NCBI GenBank assembly: GCA_964583095.1
Contig: CAZOVB010000004.1
Coordinates: 62,001-126,000, forward strand
Direction of reading: 5' to 3'
Source of the DNA: CAZOVB01 sp964583095
Lineage (GTDB): Bacteria > Planctomycetota > Phycisphaerae > SM23-33
Length of the DNA: 64,000 nt
Shown: one piece after another, positions 50,173 to 59,192 of the stretch
Layout: each line of letters starts with the position of its first letter
How positions within the stretch are numbered: the first letter of the stretch is position 1
The notes under the pieces: model-generated
Seen by the model: only the letters and a program-made list of their open reading frames with translations
Databases searched by the model: none
What the model was told of the DNA's origin: nothing
Made by a program: the position numbers and the translations under genes

Positions 50173-51528
50173 ATGTCACAATCCCAGCAAATCGAGCAGC
50201 TCAGCGCGTTTGACCGGGCACAACGCATCCGGGCTTTAAAAGACCTGGCCCAGGCCGAACAGGTTTCCGCCCCGGCCACTGAGCCCTCCAATGTCAACAT
50301 GCACCTGCATTCGTTCTTTTCCTACAACGCCGAGAACTACTCGCCCTGTCGCCTGGCCCTGGAGTGCAAGCGCCAAGGGCTCTATGCGGCTGGACTCTGC
50401 GATTTCGACGTCCTGGACGGGCTGGAGGAATTCCTCTCTGCCGGGGAAATCCTCCAACTGCGCACGACGGTCAATCTCGAAACCCGGGCCTACCTGGCCG
50501 AGTATGCCGACGTGGACATCAACTCCCCCGGTGAGCCGGGCGTCTCGTACGTCATGGGCGCCGGCTTTGACGCGGTTCCCACCGAAGGCACCAGCCAGGC
50601 CGAGACCCTCGACGACCTCCGCAACCGCGCTCATGAGAGGAATCTCGACCTCATCGAGCGCATTAACCGCAAGTTGATGAATATCGAAATCGACTACGAG
50701 CAGGACGTCCTGCCACGAACCCCCGGAGGGACCGCCACCGAGCGACATATTGTCGATGCCTACATCCAGGCCGCCGAGGAGCGATTCCCCGGAAAGGCCC
50801 TTATCGGCTTCTGGGGAATGGTCTTTGGAATGGAAGCCTCCGAGGTCAAGAAGCTTCTGGAAGATCCGATCAAGCTCCGCGAGGCCGCACGGGGCAAGCT
50901 CGCCAAACGCGGCGGCATCGGCTACGCTGAGCCCTCGGCCCAAACCTTCCCCAGGATGGACACGTTCCTCAAGTGGGTCGCCGACTGTCGCGCCGTGCCC
51001 ATGATCACGTGGCTCGACGGCACGAGCCAGGGAGAATCCGACCCCAGAGCGATGTTCGAGTGCATGATGGACAAGGGGGCTGCTGCCCTGAATATCATCC
51101 CCGACCGCAACTGGAACATTTCGGATCCCGACGCCGCTGCGCTGAAGCAGCAGAAGCTCAAGGAGTGCGTGCAGGTCGCTTCGGACCTGAACCTGCCGAT
51201 CAATATCGGCACGGAGATGAACAAGTCCGGTCAGCCTTTCGTGGACGACCTGGCCGGGCCGGTGCTCTCCAGACACGCCGACGCATTCCGCCGCGGAGCC
51301 CAGATCCTCGTGGGCCACACCACGCTGCTGCGATTCGCCGACTACTCCTACATCGGTCCCGGCGGACCCGACGAGCAGCCGGACGTGGCGGCCAGGAACG
51401 ACTTCTTCGCCTCCGTGGGCGCCCTGCCGCCCGTCTCCAGGAAGCTGGCCGAGAACCTGCGAAACGCCGGGCCCGAAAAGGCCCTGGCCCGGATTAAGGA
51501 AGCCGCCGGCAAGGGAACCTGGGACTGA
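50173..51528 (+). CDS. PHP-like metal-dependent hydrolase
   Basis: A 451-residue cytoplasmic protein. The PHP-type metal motif is MHLHSFFSYN (His44 and His46), followed by CRLALECKRQGLYAAGLCDFDVLDG, which is how polymerase/histidinol-phosphatase (PHP) domains start. The middle (about 180-340) does not match a family I know; a region near WLDGTSQGESDPRAMFE and INIGTEMNKSG could hold further ligands. No signal peptide. GAGGAA lies before the ATG. Convergent with the MBL-fold gene. The phosphoester or sugar substrate is unknown. Confidence 0.75.
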   Translation: MSQSQQIEQLSAFDRAQRIRALKDLAQAEQVSAPATEPSNVNMHLHSFFSYNAENYSPCRLALECKRQGLYAAGLCDFDVLDGLEEFLSAGEILQLRTTVNLETRAYLAEYADVDINSPGEPGVSYVMGAGFDAVPTEGTSQAETLDDLRNRAHERNLDLIERINRKLMNIEIDYEQDVLPRTPGGTATERHIVDAYIQAAEERFPGKALIGFWGMVFGMEASEVKKLLEDPIKLREAARGKLAKRGGIGYAEPSAQTFPRMDTFLKWVADCRAVPMITWLDGTSQGESDPRAMFECMMDKGAAALNIIPDRNWNISDPDAAALKQQKLKECVQVASDLNLPINIGTEMNKSGQPFVDDLAGPVLSRHADAFRRGAQILVGHTTLLRFADYSYIGPGGPDEQPDVAARNDFFASVGALPPVSRKLAENLRNAGPEKALARIKEAAGKGTWD

Positions 51529-51555
51529 CTCGGACCGGTCCGGGCAGAAGCGAAT

Positions 51556-52320
51556 TCACAACGTCATCACCTTGCTGACCTCGTAGCGGGTGGCCAGGTG
51601 GAGGGGCGTTTTCCGCGAGAGTATCTGCCCGGCGGTCGACAGCGCCAACTGCGGCGTATTGTTCTCCCCCGAAAGATGCCCCAGGCACGCCCAGGCCAGG
51701 TTGGCTCCTGCGCGCTGGATCAACTCGGCCGCCTCGGCATTGCTCAGGTGTCCCCCGTCGCCGCGGATGCGTCGCTTCAGATGGGCCGGATACGGGCCCC
51801 GATGGAGCATCTCCGGATCGTAATTGCTCTCCAGCAGCAGGGCATCCAGCGAGCGGACGGTCTCTTCGAGCCCCTCGAAGACGTATCCCAGATCCGTCAG
51901 AACGCCCAGGCGCTTGCCCTCGGCCTCGATCACAAAGGCCGCCCCCTCAGCGGCGTCGTGCGGCGTGGCGATCATCTCCACCGTCACCGGCCCCAGCCTG
52001 AGCGGCTCGGTGAGTCGAAACGTGCGGACGCGGTCCATCTTGCCCAGCCTGCCGCTTCGAGAGGCCGCCTGGAGCGTCCGCCGCGTCGTCCAGACCTTCA
52101 AACCGAACTTCCGCTGGTAGATGCCCATCGACCGGGTGTGGTCGCTGTGGTCGTGGGAGATCAGCACGGCGTCTACGTCGCGGATGTCCCGCCCGTGGCT
52201 GGCCAGTCGCAACTGCGCCTGCTTGCCGCTGATGCCCGCGTCGATCAGCAGCTTCTTGCCCCCGGCCTCGACGTACAGGCAGTTCCCGTTGGATCCGGAT
52301 TGCAGGGAGATCAGTTCCAT
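51556..52320 (-). CDS. MBL-fold metallohydrolase (YycJ/WalJ-like)
   Basis: A 254-residue beta-lactamase-fold hydrolase with the metal motif SHDHSDH (His56, His58, Asp60, His61) and further ligands later (TPHDAAEG, ESNYDPEM, GHLSGEN). The opening MELISLQSGSNGNCLYVEAGGKKLLIDAG is characteristic of the YycJ/WalJ exonuclease-like group, which acts in DNA repair or cell-wall signalling. It is monocistronic. Substrate (DNA or other phosphodiester) not proven. Confidence 0.88.
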   Translation of the reverse strand: MELISLQSGSNGNCLYVEAGGKKLLIDAGISGKQAQLRLASHGRDIRDVDAVLISHDHSDHTRSMGIYQRKFGLKVWTTRRTLQAASRSGRLGKMDRVRTFRLTEPLRLGPVTVEMIATPHDAAEGAAFVIEAEGKRLGVLTDLGYVFEGLEETVRSLDALLLESNYDPEMLHRGPYPAHLKRRIRGDGGHLSNAEAAELIQRAGANLAWACLGHLSGENNTPQLALSTAGQILSRKTPLHLATRYEVSKVMTL

Positions 52321-52516
52321 GGGGGCATTGTAGCGAATTGGGCCGGCGGGTCGAAGGCCTCATCGGGAACACCCGGGCTTGAAAGCAAAACCGTCTGGCA
52401 AGGCCGCAGTGCCCCGACCCGCGGAACTCTCCAATTATCCCAGGCCTGTGGGTTGCGTCCAGCCGGGCATGTGGTAGACTTCCTTCCAGAGGAAAGCCGT
52501 GCCGAAAGGACTCCCC

Positions 52517-53575
52517 ATGCAGGATTATCAGTGGAAAGGCCCCGTTGAGGCCGAGGCGAACTTCCAGAACCTCCAGGCCGTCCTGCGCCGCGAAAAACCG
52601 ACCAGGCCCACGCTCTTCGAGTTCTTCCTCAACGATGTCGCTTTTCGCGCTATTCTCGGCGACGCCCGGGTGGATCAGGTCTACGCCGAGCACGGTAAGC
52701 AGATGGGCAACCTGCTGATCACAGCCGAGGCCTACCGTGCAGCCGGCTACGACTATGTCACTTGCCACGGGTCGGGCTTTGCCTTCCCAACCGGCGAGCA
52801 CCACAAGGCCAAGAGCATCTCAGCCAACGAGGGCGCGCTGATCACCGACCGGGCGTCCTTCGAGGCCTATCCCTGGCCCGACCCGGCGGAGTTCGCCTTC
52901 GACCGGCTGGAATTCATCGCTCCCCTCCTCCCGAAGGGAATGAAGGTCATCCTCTTCAGCGCCGGCGGCGTGCTGGAGAACGTCATCAGCCTCGTAGGTT
53001 TCGAAAATCTCTGCTACCTGCTCCTGGACGATCCGGATCTGACCGAAGAGATCTTCGACGCCGTCGGCTCCCGGTTGCTCGCCTACTACCGGCTCGGGCT
53101 CGAGCACGACTGCGTCGGTGCCGTCATCTCCAACGACGACTGGGGCTTCAAGACCCAGACCATGCTGCCCCCCGACGACATGCGAAAGTATGTCTTCGGC
53201 TGGCACGAGCAAATCGTCGCGGCCGCTCACGACGCCGGCCGCCCCGCGATCCTCCACTCCTGCGGCAACCTTGCAGACGTGATGGACGACGTGATCGACC
53301 GGATGAAGTTCGACGCCAAGCACTCGTATGAAGACTCCATTCTCCCCGTCGAGCAGGCCTGGGAGAAGTGGGGCGCACGGATTGCGATTCTCGGGGGCAT
53401 CGACGTGAACTTCGTCTGTCGCAGCCGGCCTGAAGAGGTCTTCCGTCGCAGCCGCGAGATGGTCCAGAAAGCCACCACCGGCTACGCCCTGGGCACCGGC
53501 AACAGCGTGCCCGACTACGTGCCCAATGAGAACTACTTTGCGATGATCGAAGCCGCCCTCATCGACCGCCGCTGA
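52517..53575 (+). CDS. URO-D-family methyltransferase-like protein
   Basis: A 352-residue TIM-barrel protein of the uroporphyrinogen decarboxylase superfamily. The zinc-binding HSCG motif (His247-Cys249, in AILHSCGNLADVM) and YDYVTCHGSGF resemble the corrinoid:CoM methyltransferase group (MtaA/MtbA type) rather than true HemE, which lacks the HxCG zinc site. ATG 52517 has AAAGGA seven bases upstream. It could move a methyl group from a corrinoid or demethylate a sugar or methoxylated compound. No corrinoid protein gene is adjacent, so the role is inferred only. Confidence 0.78.
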   Translation: MQDYQWKGPVEAEANFQNLQAVLRREKPTRPTLFEFFLNDVAFRAILGDARVDQVYAEHGKQMGNLLITAEAYRAAGYDYVTCHGSGFAFPTGEHHKAKSISANEGALITDRASFEAYPWPDPAEFAFDRLEFIAPLLPKGMKVILFSAGGVLENVISLVGFENLCYLLLDDPDLTEEIFDAVGSRLLAYYRLGLEHDCVGAVISNDDWGFKTQTMLPPDDMRKYVFGWHEQIVAAAHDAGRPAILHSCGNLADVMDDVIDRMKFDAKHSYEDSILPVEQAWEKWGARIAILGGIDVNFVCRSRPEEVFRRSREMVQKATTGYALGTGNSVPDYVPNENYFAMIEAALIDRR

Positions 53576-53613
53576 GGGATTGGCGCCCAGCACCGCCAGC
53601 TGCTTCTTTCCAG

Positions 53614-53805
53614 TCAGTCCACGTCTCGGCCCTGGTCGGGCTGCCAGTTGTCGTCGTTTTCGCCCGGGGGCTCTTCCGGTTTGAACAGGTGATACACGGC
53701 GGTGGCGAGCCACGTGAAGAAGCCCCCGACGCCCAGAACCGCCAGGACCACATCCAGGAGGATGAGCCCGGCCAGGATGATCAGAACCCAGTGCAGTGGG
53801 GACAT
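53614..53805 (-). CDS. Small single-pass membrane protein
   Basis: A 63-residue protein with one long hydrophobic stretch (about 5-42, possibly two short helices: VLIILAGLILLDVVLAVLG and FFTWLATAVYHLF), followed by an acidic tail. No family recognised. It starts 6 bp after the stop of the AIM24-like gene on the same strand, so the two are likely co-expressed. Confidence 0.68.
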   Translation of the reverse strand: MSPLHWVLIILAGLILLDVVLAVLGVGGFFTWLATAVYHLFKPEEPPGENDDNWQPDQGRDVD

Positions 53806-53811
53806 GGCCGA

Positions 53812-54489
53812 CTATTTGCTGGGGGTGTGGGCGGCGATCTTCGCAGCCAGGTTCGCTATGGGCATCGTCTGGAGCCAGGCCCGGCCTGGACCCTTGAGCG
53901 TGCCCAGGAAGAGTCCCTCGCCGCTGAAAAAGATGTTCTTGATGCCCTTGACGCGCTGGATGTCGAAGTCGACCGTCGGCTCCATGGCGGCCAGGTGGGA
54001 TTGATCGATCTTGAGCGTCTGGCCCTCCTGCAAGTCGTATTCAACGACCTCGCCGGGGATCTCGATCAGCGCCGTGCCGGGCCCCGTGAGCTTCTGCATG
54101 ATAAACCCCTCGCCGCCGAAGAAGCCCGCGCCGAGCTTCTTGCGGAAGTGCATCGAGAGCGTCACACTGGACTCGGCCACCATGAAGGCATCCTTCTGGC
54201 AGATCAGGCTCTGGCCGTCAGCCAGCTCGAAGGGGATCACCTTGCCAACGAATTCCGGGGCAAAGGCCACCAGGCCTTGACCCCGGGAGCAGGTGTAGGT
54301 GGTCATAAAGAACGACTCGCCGGACATCATCCGTCCCAGGCCCTTGAGCACGCCGCCCTTGGAATCGGTTTTCATCTCCACGTTCGACGACATCCACGAC
54401 ATGCCGCCTGACTCGGTATAGACCGATTCGCCCTCTTCCAGCCAGATATCCACCGACTGCATCGTAGTGCCCCGAATGTCGAATTGCAT
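53812..54489 (-). CDS. AIM24/TIGR00266-family protein
   Basis: A 225-residue all-beta protein of the AIM24 family (TIGR00266), whose function is unclear. Seen here: IWLEEGESVYTESGGMSWMSSNVEM at the start, the SFFMTTYT and GEGFIMQKLTGPGTALIEIPG strands, and the closing FFSGEGLFLGTLKGPGRAWLQTMP, all typical. ATG 54489 is well supported by AAAGGAG; longer frames upstream are not similar to the family. It precedes the small membrane protein by 6 bp. Confidence 0.88.
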   Translation of the reverse strand: MQFDIRGTTMQSVDIWLEEGESVYTESGGMSWMSSNVEMKTDSKGGVLKGLGRMMSGESFFMTTYTCSRGQGLVAFAPEFVGKVIPFELADGQSLICQKDAFMVAESSVTLSMHFRKKLGAGFFGGEGFIMQKLTGPGTALIEIPGEVVEYDLQEGQTLKIDQSHLAAMEPTVDFDIQRVKGIKNIFFSGEGLFLGTLKGPGRAWLQTMPIANLAAKIAAHTPSK

Positions 54490-54784
54490 CTTCCAGACTC
54501 CTTTCCTGTTTGTGCCGACCCGCCAGGCCCGGGCTGTCACGTGCAGCCTCGACGGGTCCGGCCGGCTTTCGAGGAATCCGCGAGGTCCCTGCAGCCCCTC
54601 GCAGATGAAGTCGAATCCTACCGGTCCGGCGACGGCTGGGCAAGAGTTGGCAGTTTCAGCGACGACTTCCCGTACTCCTTCCGCCGATCGGAATTGACAA
54701 GCCTCGCCGGCTATGCGACGCTCAATCGCGGCGGCCTGGACGTTCCAGGCCATCGGGACAACTCCAACCGAAAGAGAGGACGCA

Positions 54785-55168
54785 ATGCGAACCGGCATGT
54801 GGACGATGTTGATGGTTTCCGTGTTCTTGCTCGTCGGCTGCGGCGGCGACATCGTCGACGGAACCTACCGCGGCAAAGTTATCGAGGGAGACAAAGTTCA
54901 TGAGATGGAGCTGGTCCTCTCGGGCCGGGAGGGAACATTGACTCTGCTTTCCTCCGGAGGCCCGGACGCCGGAGAGGGCGATTCCTGGAAGCTCCGGGAT
55001 GTCAAAATCCAGGATGGCCGCGTGACCTTCCTGGTCCCCATGTCCGGCGAGGTCGACGACGACTCCCTGCTGTTCGACCTGAAGATCGAGGGCGATCGGC
55101 TCGTGGGCACAGGGCGAGAACGCAGGGCGCAGGCCGAAGATCTGCCCGCGACCTTCCATAAGCAGTAG
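54785..55168 (+). CDS. Small lipoprotein of unknown function
   Basis: A 127-residue exported lipoprotein with lipobox LLVGC (Cys19). The mature part is a compact, probably beta-barrel domain (TYRGKVIEGDKVHEMELVLSGREGTLTLLSSGG, RVTFLVPMSGEV, LIFDLKIEGDRLVGTGR-type strands). It recalls the beta-rich tail of the membrane-anchored protein at 29852 in style (GKWEGTW versus GTYRGKV), though similarity is weak. Divergent from the AIM24 gene with 295 bp between; GAGAGGA lies before the ATG. Confidence 0.72.
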   Translation: MRTGMWTMLMVSVFLLVGCGGDIVDGTYRGKVIEGDKVHEMELVLSGREGTLTLLSSGGPDAGEGDSWKLRDVKIQDGRVTFLVPMSGEVDDDSLLFDLKIEGDRLVGTGRERRAQAEDLPATFHKQ

Positions 55169-55365
55169 TGGCCCAAAGCATCACGGGGCACAGGCCGATG
55201 GCCTGCCCATCCGGCCTTGCTCCGACAGCCCGGCTGATGTGGGTGGGATACGGCCGCGTGGCAACATCGCCGTCTCCAAAGGCCGGCCCGAGACCGGGGC
55301 CTGTTTTCGGGGTTACACAATGCGTATCGATTCACCGACCAGGCACCTCGGGACCGGAACACCTC

Positions 55366-56001
55366 ATGAGCCGCAGACTCACCGAAACGAAAACAGACCG
55401 CCGCACCTTCCTCCAGAGTGGAATCGCCGCCCTGGGCGGTGATACGTTCGAGTCTCCCAGCACGCCTGCGATTATTGATGAGCATCACGTGCTGTTCCGA
55501 AAGGTCCGAGGCCACGATATCTGCCTTCGGATCCAGGACGGGCAGGTCGAGGTGGTTTGGGATCGGGCAGCGATTCTGACACGGGAGGAAGCAAAGAAAG
55601 AGAAGCCGATCTATTACCACACGTCCATCGTCCTGGGTGACATGGTTCTGGTGCCGCTTCATGGCGAGAGGAAGACGCGAACCAGCCTTGCGGCGCTGGA
55701 TGTGGAAAACGGCAAACTGCTCTGGCGGGAGGATGACATTGGCGGAGCAGATAAGCTCGGCGGATGTTTCACGGTTGTCGATGGCGTCGTGCTGTTTCGC
55801 TCAGGAAACAAGGTGGTCTCACTACGGGTAGACCGCAAGGGCGCCACCGCCCTGGGGGAGTTGACCTTGCCAGGCGACGAACTGAAAGGGGGATGGCCTT
55901 ATTCTTCCCTCCCAGTCCTCTCCAACGGCATGCTTTTCGTGCAAAGCTCATCGTATAGAACTGGTGTCCTCGATTGTTTCGACTTGCGACCTCAACCGTA
56001 G
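55366..56001 (+). pseudogene. Tat-signal/beta-propeller chimera, probably a fusion remnant
   Basis: A 211-residue frame. It begins like a planctomycete Tat signal (residues 11-25, DRRTFLQSGIAALGG) but the hydrophobic core stops short and runs directly into DTFESPSTPAIIDEHHVLFRK, which is the middle of a PQQ/BamB-type beta-propeller (LGDMVLVPLHGERKTRTSLAALDVENGKLLW). The first blades of the propeller and the rest of the signal protein are missing. The most likely reading is a deletion joining the 5' end of one gene to the 3' part of another. Next to other truncated genes. Confidence 0.55.
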
Positions 56002-56076
56002 CAGCTATGCGGGGGCCTGGCCAAGGCGCGGCTGGTCCTCTCCAAGGCCATCTCCGTCGCATTCGTGACGGTGCTC

Positions 56077-56796
56077 TTATTCGATGGGCTGTCGGCGCCT
56101 GGATTCTGAACTCTTTTCGCTCTTGTGCCTGCGGTACTGCTCCGGCGTTCTGCCGTACTGCCGGCTGAAGAGCCGGATGAAGTCCGAGGCGCTGCTCATG
56201 CCGCAGCGCACAGCCACGTCGATGATGGCCAGGTCCGTTGCCCGCAGGAGCCTTTCGCCATGGGTCATTCGCTCGTGGATGATCTGCTGGTAGATGCTCC
56301 TTCCGACTCGGGAGCGGAACCGCTTTTCCAGGGCGCGTCGTCCCAGGGGCACCTCGTGCAGGACGTCGGGCACGCCGATACCCTCGGGGGCATACGAGCG
56401 GATGAAGTTCATCGCCTGTGCGACCATCGGATCGTCGATGACCACCGCGTCGGTCGATTGACGCACGATCACCCCGTCGGGCTCGATAAGCATCGGCTCC
56501 GTGGGCGCCGGCTCGCCGCGCAGCATGCGGTCCATGATCTGGGCGGCCTCGAACCCCACCCGCCTGGCCCCCTGGGAGACGGTGGACATGTGGGGCCTTT
56601 CCAGCAGGCAGTAGACGTCGCCTTCGCCCACGGCCATCACGGCGACTTCATCGGGCACGGACACGCCCAGTGACGTACAGGCCGAGATGATCTGGCGCGC
56701 CTGGTTCATGTCGCTGCAGAGGCAGGCAAAAGGTTTGGGGATTTTGTCCACGAATTCTTCGGCGCCCTCGAAAGGCATGGGGATGCACCAGTCCAA
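56077..56796 (-). pseudogene. XylR-type regulator lacking its 5' half
   Basis: The 3' 239 codons of a LacI-like-sensor/AraC regulator. Residues after the first 20 match the same fold as the intact regulator at 27872: VDKIPKPFACLCSDMNQARQIISACTSLGVSVPDEVAVMAVGEGD, TVSQGARRVGFEAAQIMD, then the AraC HTH ending SRQYGRTPEQYRRHK. The first 120-150 residues of the sensor are gone. The frame runs into a different gene at about 56796, where the plus-strand PEP-CTERM fragment also starts. Without a start and its full sensor it is probably non-functional. Confidence 0.7.
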
Positions 56797-57188
56797 TCGA
56801 CATCTTCGAGTTTGCCCTCTGGGGCGTTGACACCAGCGTGGCCGACACCAACGATGATCAGTTCAAGGGCATTAACATGCGGGCCGATGGTCCTGGAATC
56901 GACCCCGCCCAGGCCGGTGAATTCAATGGAATCGAGTATGTGCTTCTGGACGAAGCCAAGACTCTGGAAGGCAGTGGCGATTTCACTGTCGGCGCCGAAG
57001 CAACCTATACTACCTCCGAGTTGGACCTGAGCAGCTATGATGGCTTGGTTGTTGCCTTTGGCATGAAGCCAGGTTTTGGTGGCGAGCGAGAAGCTTGGGT
57101 CGACAACGTTTCGGTCGTTCCCGAGCCTGCCACGATGAGCCTTCTGGGTCTTGGCGGCCTGGTTGCCCTGAGAAGGCGCCGTCGCTGA
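56796..57188 (+). pseudogene. PEP-CTERM exported protein lacking its 5' end
   Basis: A 130-codon frame open from the junction at about 56796 to a stop at 57186-57188. The extracellular part (IDIFEFALWGVDTSVADTN, DLSSYDGLVVAFGMKPG) looks like the last beta strands of a larger surface protein. The end is a clear PEP-CTERM sorting signal: VPEPATMSLLGLGGL, a short hydrophobic helix and Arg-rich tail, recognised in bacteria that carry exosortase and abundant in Phycisphaerae. No signal peptide or usable start is left. A terminator follows at 57252-57300. Confidence 0.72.
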
Positions 57189-57251
57189 GAACACTGAAGT
57201 AAAGATCCGGGCCACAACCGGCCGGGATCGATAGACCTCCTCCTCCACCAC

Positions 57252-57300
57252 GGCGGAGGGCAGGAAATACACCTCCTGTCCTCCGCCTGGTTTTTGTTTC
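57252..57300 (+). terminator. Rho-independent terminator of the PEP-CTERM gene
   Basis: A 14-bp stem with one G-T pair (GGCGGAGGGCAGGA 57252-57265 with TCCTGTCCTCCGCC 57274-57287) and an eight-base loop, followed by TTTTTGTTT. Strong for a GC-rich genome. Confidence 0.85.
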
Positions 57301-57800
57301 GCCCGCTGCCTGGATGGAGCAGACGCGACATCCACTGGCCATGTGGCAGATCCATCCTCCCCGGCCGGCAGGGGCAACCGACCTTGGGGCGAGGTGCGGA
57401 TGAGGGTTTTTGAGCGGGTTGCGCCCTGGGGGCGAATCCGTCTGCCAGACCATCGGGAATTCACCCAAAGATTGTTCTGGCATAGTCGTGTGATTTGTGG
57501 TTCAATGCCCGATACGAGGTGGAGCTGGAAGGCTCCCATCACATCACTCAAAGACGTACTGAGGGGTGTCATCCCCTCGTCTCTCGCCCTGCACACCGCC
57601 CGGCGAATGCCGCCCAACCCCGTACGTGTTGGCAAGTAGCCTCAATCCATCCATTGAGATTGTGCGCCTGGCTTGGCCTCACCTGCGCTCCTGCAACCTT
57701 ACAAGGGGCCTGTGAGATGCCGGGGGCGTCCTCACTGAAACCACCGAGGCCGGAGAGTGTCTCCGGTCCGCCATGCAGTAAACGTTAGAAAGAAGATCTC
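57301..57800 (+). other. Leader region of the DEAD-box helicase gene
   Basis: 500 bp without a recognised gene. It holds a GAGGGG/CCCCTC hairpin near 57559-57576 and a perfect 7-bp hairpin (CCGGAGA 57750-57756 with TCTCCGG 57760-57766) 34 bp before the helicase start. A long structured 5' leader would fit cold-regulated RNA helicase genes, but I see no known riboswitch or cold-box. Confidence 0.4.
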
Positions 57801-59108
57801 TTGAATCAAGACAACGCAACCTTTGAAAGCACGGGGCTCAGCGAGTCCCTCCTGAACACCCTTCGCCGCAAGCAGTTCACCCAGCCTACCGCCATCCAGG
57901 CCAAGGCCATCGGCCCTGCCCTGCAAGGGCGGGACATCCTGGGCTGTGCCCAGACGGGCACCGGTAAGACAGCCGCCTTTGCCCTGCCGATTCTCCAGCG
58001 GCTCGACCAGGCCTCAGCCCAGAAGGGCCAACGCCCGATCCGATCGCTGATCGTCGCCCCGACGCGCGAGCTGGCTGCCCAGATCGGCCAGGCCCTTGGC
58101 GAACTGGGCCGCAATACCTCCCTGCGCCACACCGTTATCTTCGGCGGGGTCAAGCAGGGCCCGCAGTGCCAGGCCCTTCGGCGCGGCGTGGATATCCTTG
58201 TGGCCACACCGGGGCGTCTGCTGGATCTGATCAACCAGGGAAGGCTCAAACTCAGCCAGGTGGAAATTCTCGTTCTGGACGAAGCCGACCGGATGCTCGA
58301 CATGGGCTTCCTTCCGGACATCCGGAGGATCGTCAATCTTGTGCCCGACCAGCGCCAGACGCTGCTTTTCTCGGCCACCATGCCCAAGGGGATTCAGCAG
58401 ATATCCGGCCGGCTCCAGGCGGACCCGTTCTGTATTACGATTGCACCCGAAGCCCCCGCGGCCCAAACGGTTGAGCAGGCCGTCCACTTCGTGCAGAACC
58501 CGGACAAGCTGTCCCTGCTCCAGAAGATTCTGACCTGCAAGAGCATCACCAAGGCCATCGTGTTCACCCGGACCAAGCACCGGGCCGACAAGATCGCGCA
58601 AAAGCTCGAACGAGCCTCCATTCCCGCCGCAGCCATGCACTCCAACAAGAGCCAGAACCAGCGACAGCGGACGCTGGGCAAGCTTAAATCCGGCGCCCTG
58701 CGCGTCCTGGTCGCCAGCGACATCGCCTCGCGCGGCCTTGACGTTTCGGACATCTCCCACGTATTCAACTACGATCTACCCAACGACGCTGAGACCTACG
58801 TTCACCGGATTGGCCGCACCGGGCGCGCCGGCATGGAAGGCCAGGCCGTCTCCTTCTGTTCCAACGATGAGCTTCCGTTGCTCAAGGACATTGAAAAACT
58901 TCTCGCCTGTCGCCTCAATGTGCAAGGTGCCCGGCCCAGACCTGAAGAAAAGGCAACGGCAACCGACAAGCGCAGCCGACGTCGCCGCAGTCCCCGTTTT
59001 CGCAACGAGCAGAGCTCCCGGGGCAATCGGGGCCAGTCCAGCTCCAGGGGCCAAGGCGGCAAGGGGCGAATTCGACGCAGTCGGAAGAGGAGTTCGGCCA
59101 GGTCGTAG
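57801..59108 (+). CDS. DEAD-box RNA helicase (RhlE-like)
   Basis: ATP-dependent RNA helicase of 435 residues, probably acting in ribosome assembly or RNA decay. The start is TTG at 57801 (no ATG fits). Motifs in order: Q-motif (FTQPTAIQ), I AQTGTGKT, Ia PTRELAAQ, GGVKQGPQ, TPGRLLD, II VLDEADRML, III SAT, then the second RecA domain with IVFTRTKHRAD, SDIASRGLD and VI HRIGRTGRAG. The C-terminal 60 residues are Arg/Ser/Gly-rich, a typical RNA-binding tail. RhlE is favoured over DeaD or SrmB by length and tail, though not proven. Confidence 0.92.
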   Translation: MNQDNATFESTGLSESLLNTLRRKQFTQPTAIQAKAIGPALQGRDILGCAQTGTGKTAAFALPILQRLDQASAQKGQRPIRSLIVAPTRELAAQIGQALGELGRNTSLRHTVIFGGVKQGPQCQALRRGVDILVATPGRLLDLINQGRLKLSQVEILVLDEADRMLDMGFLPDIRRIVNLVPDQRQTLLFSATMPKGIQQISGRLQADPFCITIAPEAPAAQTVEQAVHFVQNPDKLSLLQKILTCKSITKAIVFTRTKHRADKIAQKLERASIPAAAMHSNKSQNQRQRTLGKLKSGALRVLVASDIASRGLDVSDISHVFNYDLPNDAETYVHRIGRTGRAGMEGQAVSFCSNDELPLLKDIEKLLACRLNVQGARPRPEEKATATDKRSRRRRSPRFRNEQSSRGNRGQSSSRGQGGKGRIRRSRKRSSARS

Positions 59109-59192
59109 AGAACCCCCGATGCGGGCACCGGGAAACAGTTTTAGCCCGCGACCTGCGTATCAAACCTACTACAATATGGATACAAAGCTTCT

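Noticed and set aside
56838..57188. PEP-CTERM gene as a complete gene starting at GTG 56838
   Set aside because: The frame is open further upstream to the junction near 56796, the GTG has no Shine-Dalgarno, and there is no signal peptide, which all PEP-CTERM proteins need.
57301..57640. Open frames between the PEP-CTERM terminator and the helicase
   Set aside because: Several overlap on both strands with none showing a domain, signal peptide or convincing start; typical for GC-rich non-coding DNA.
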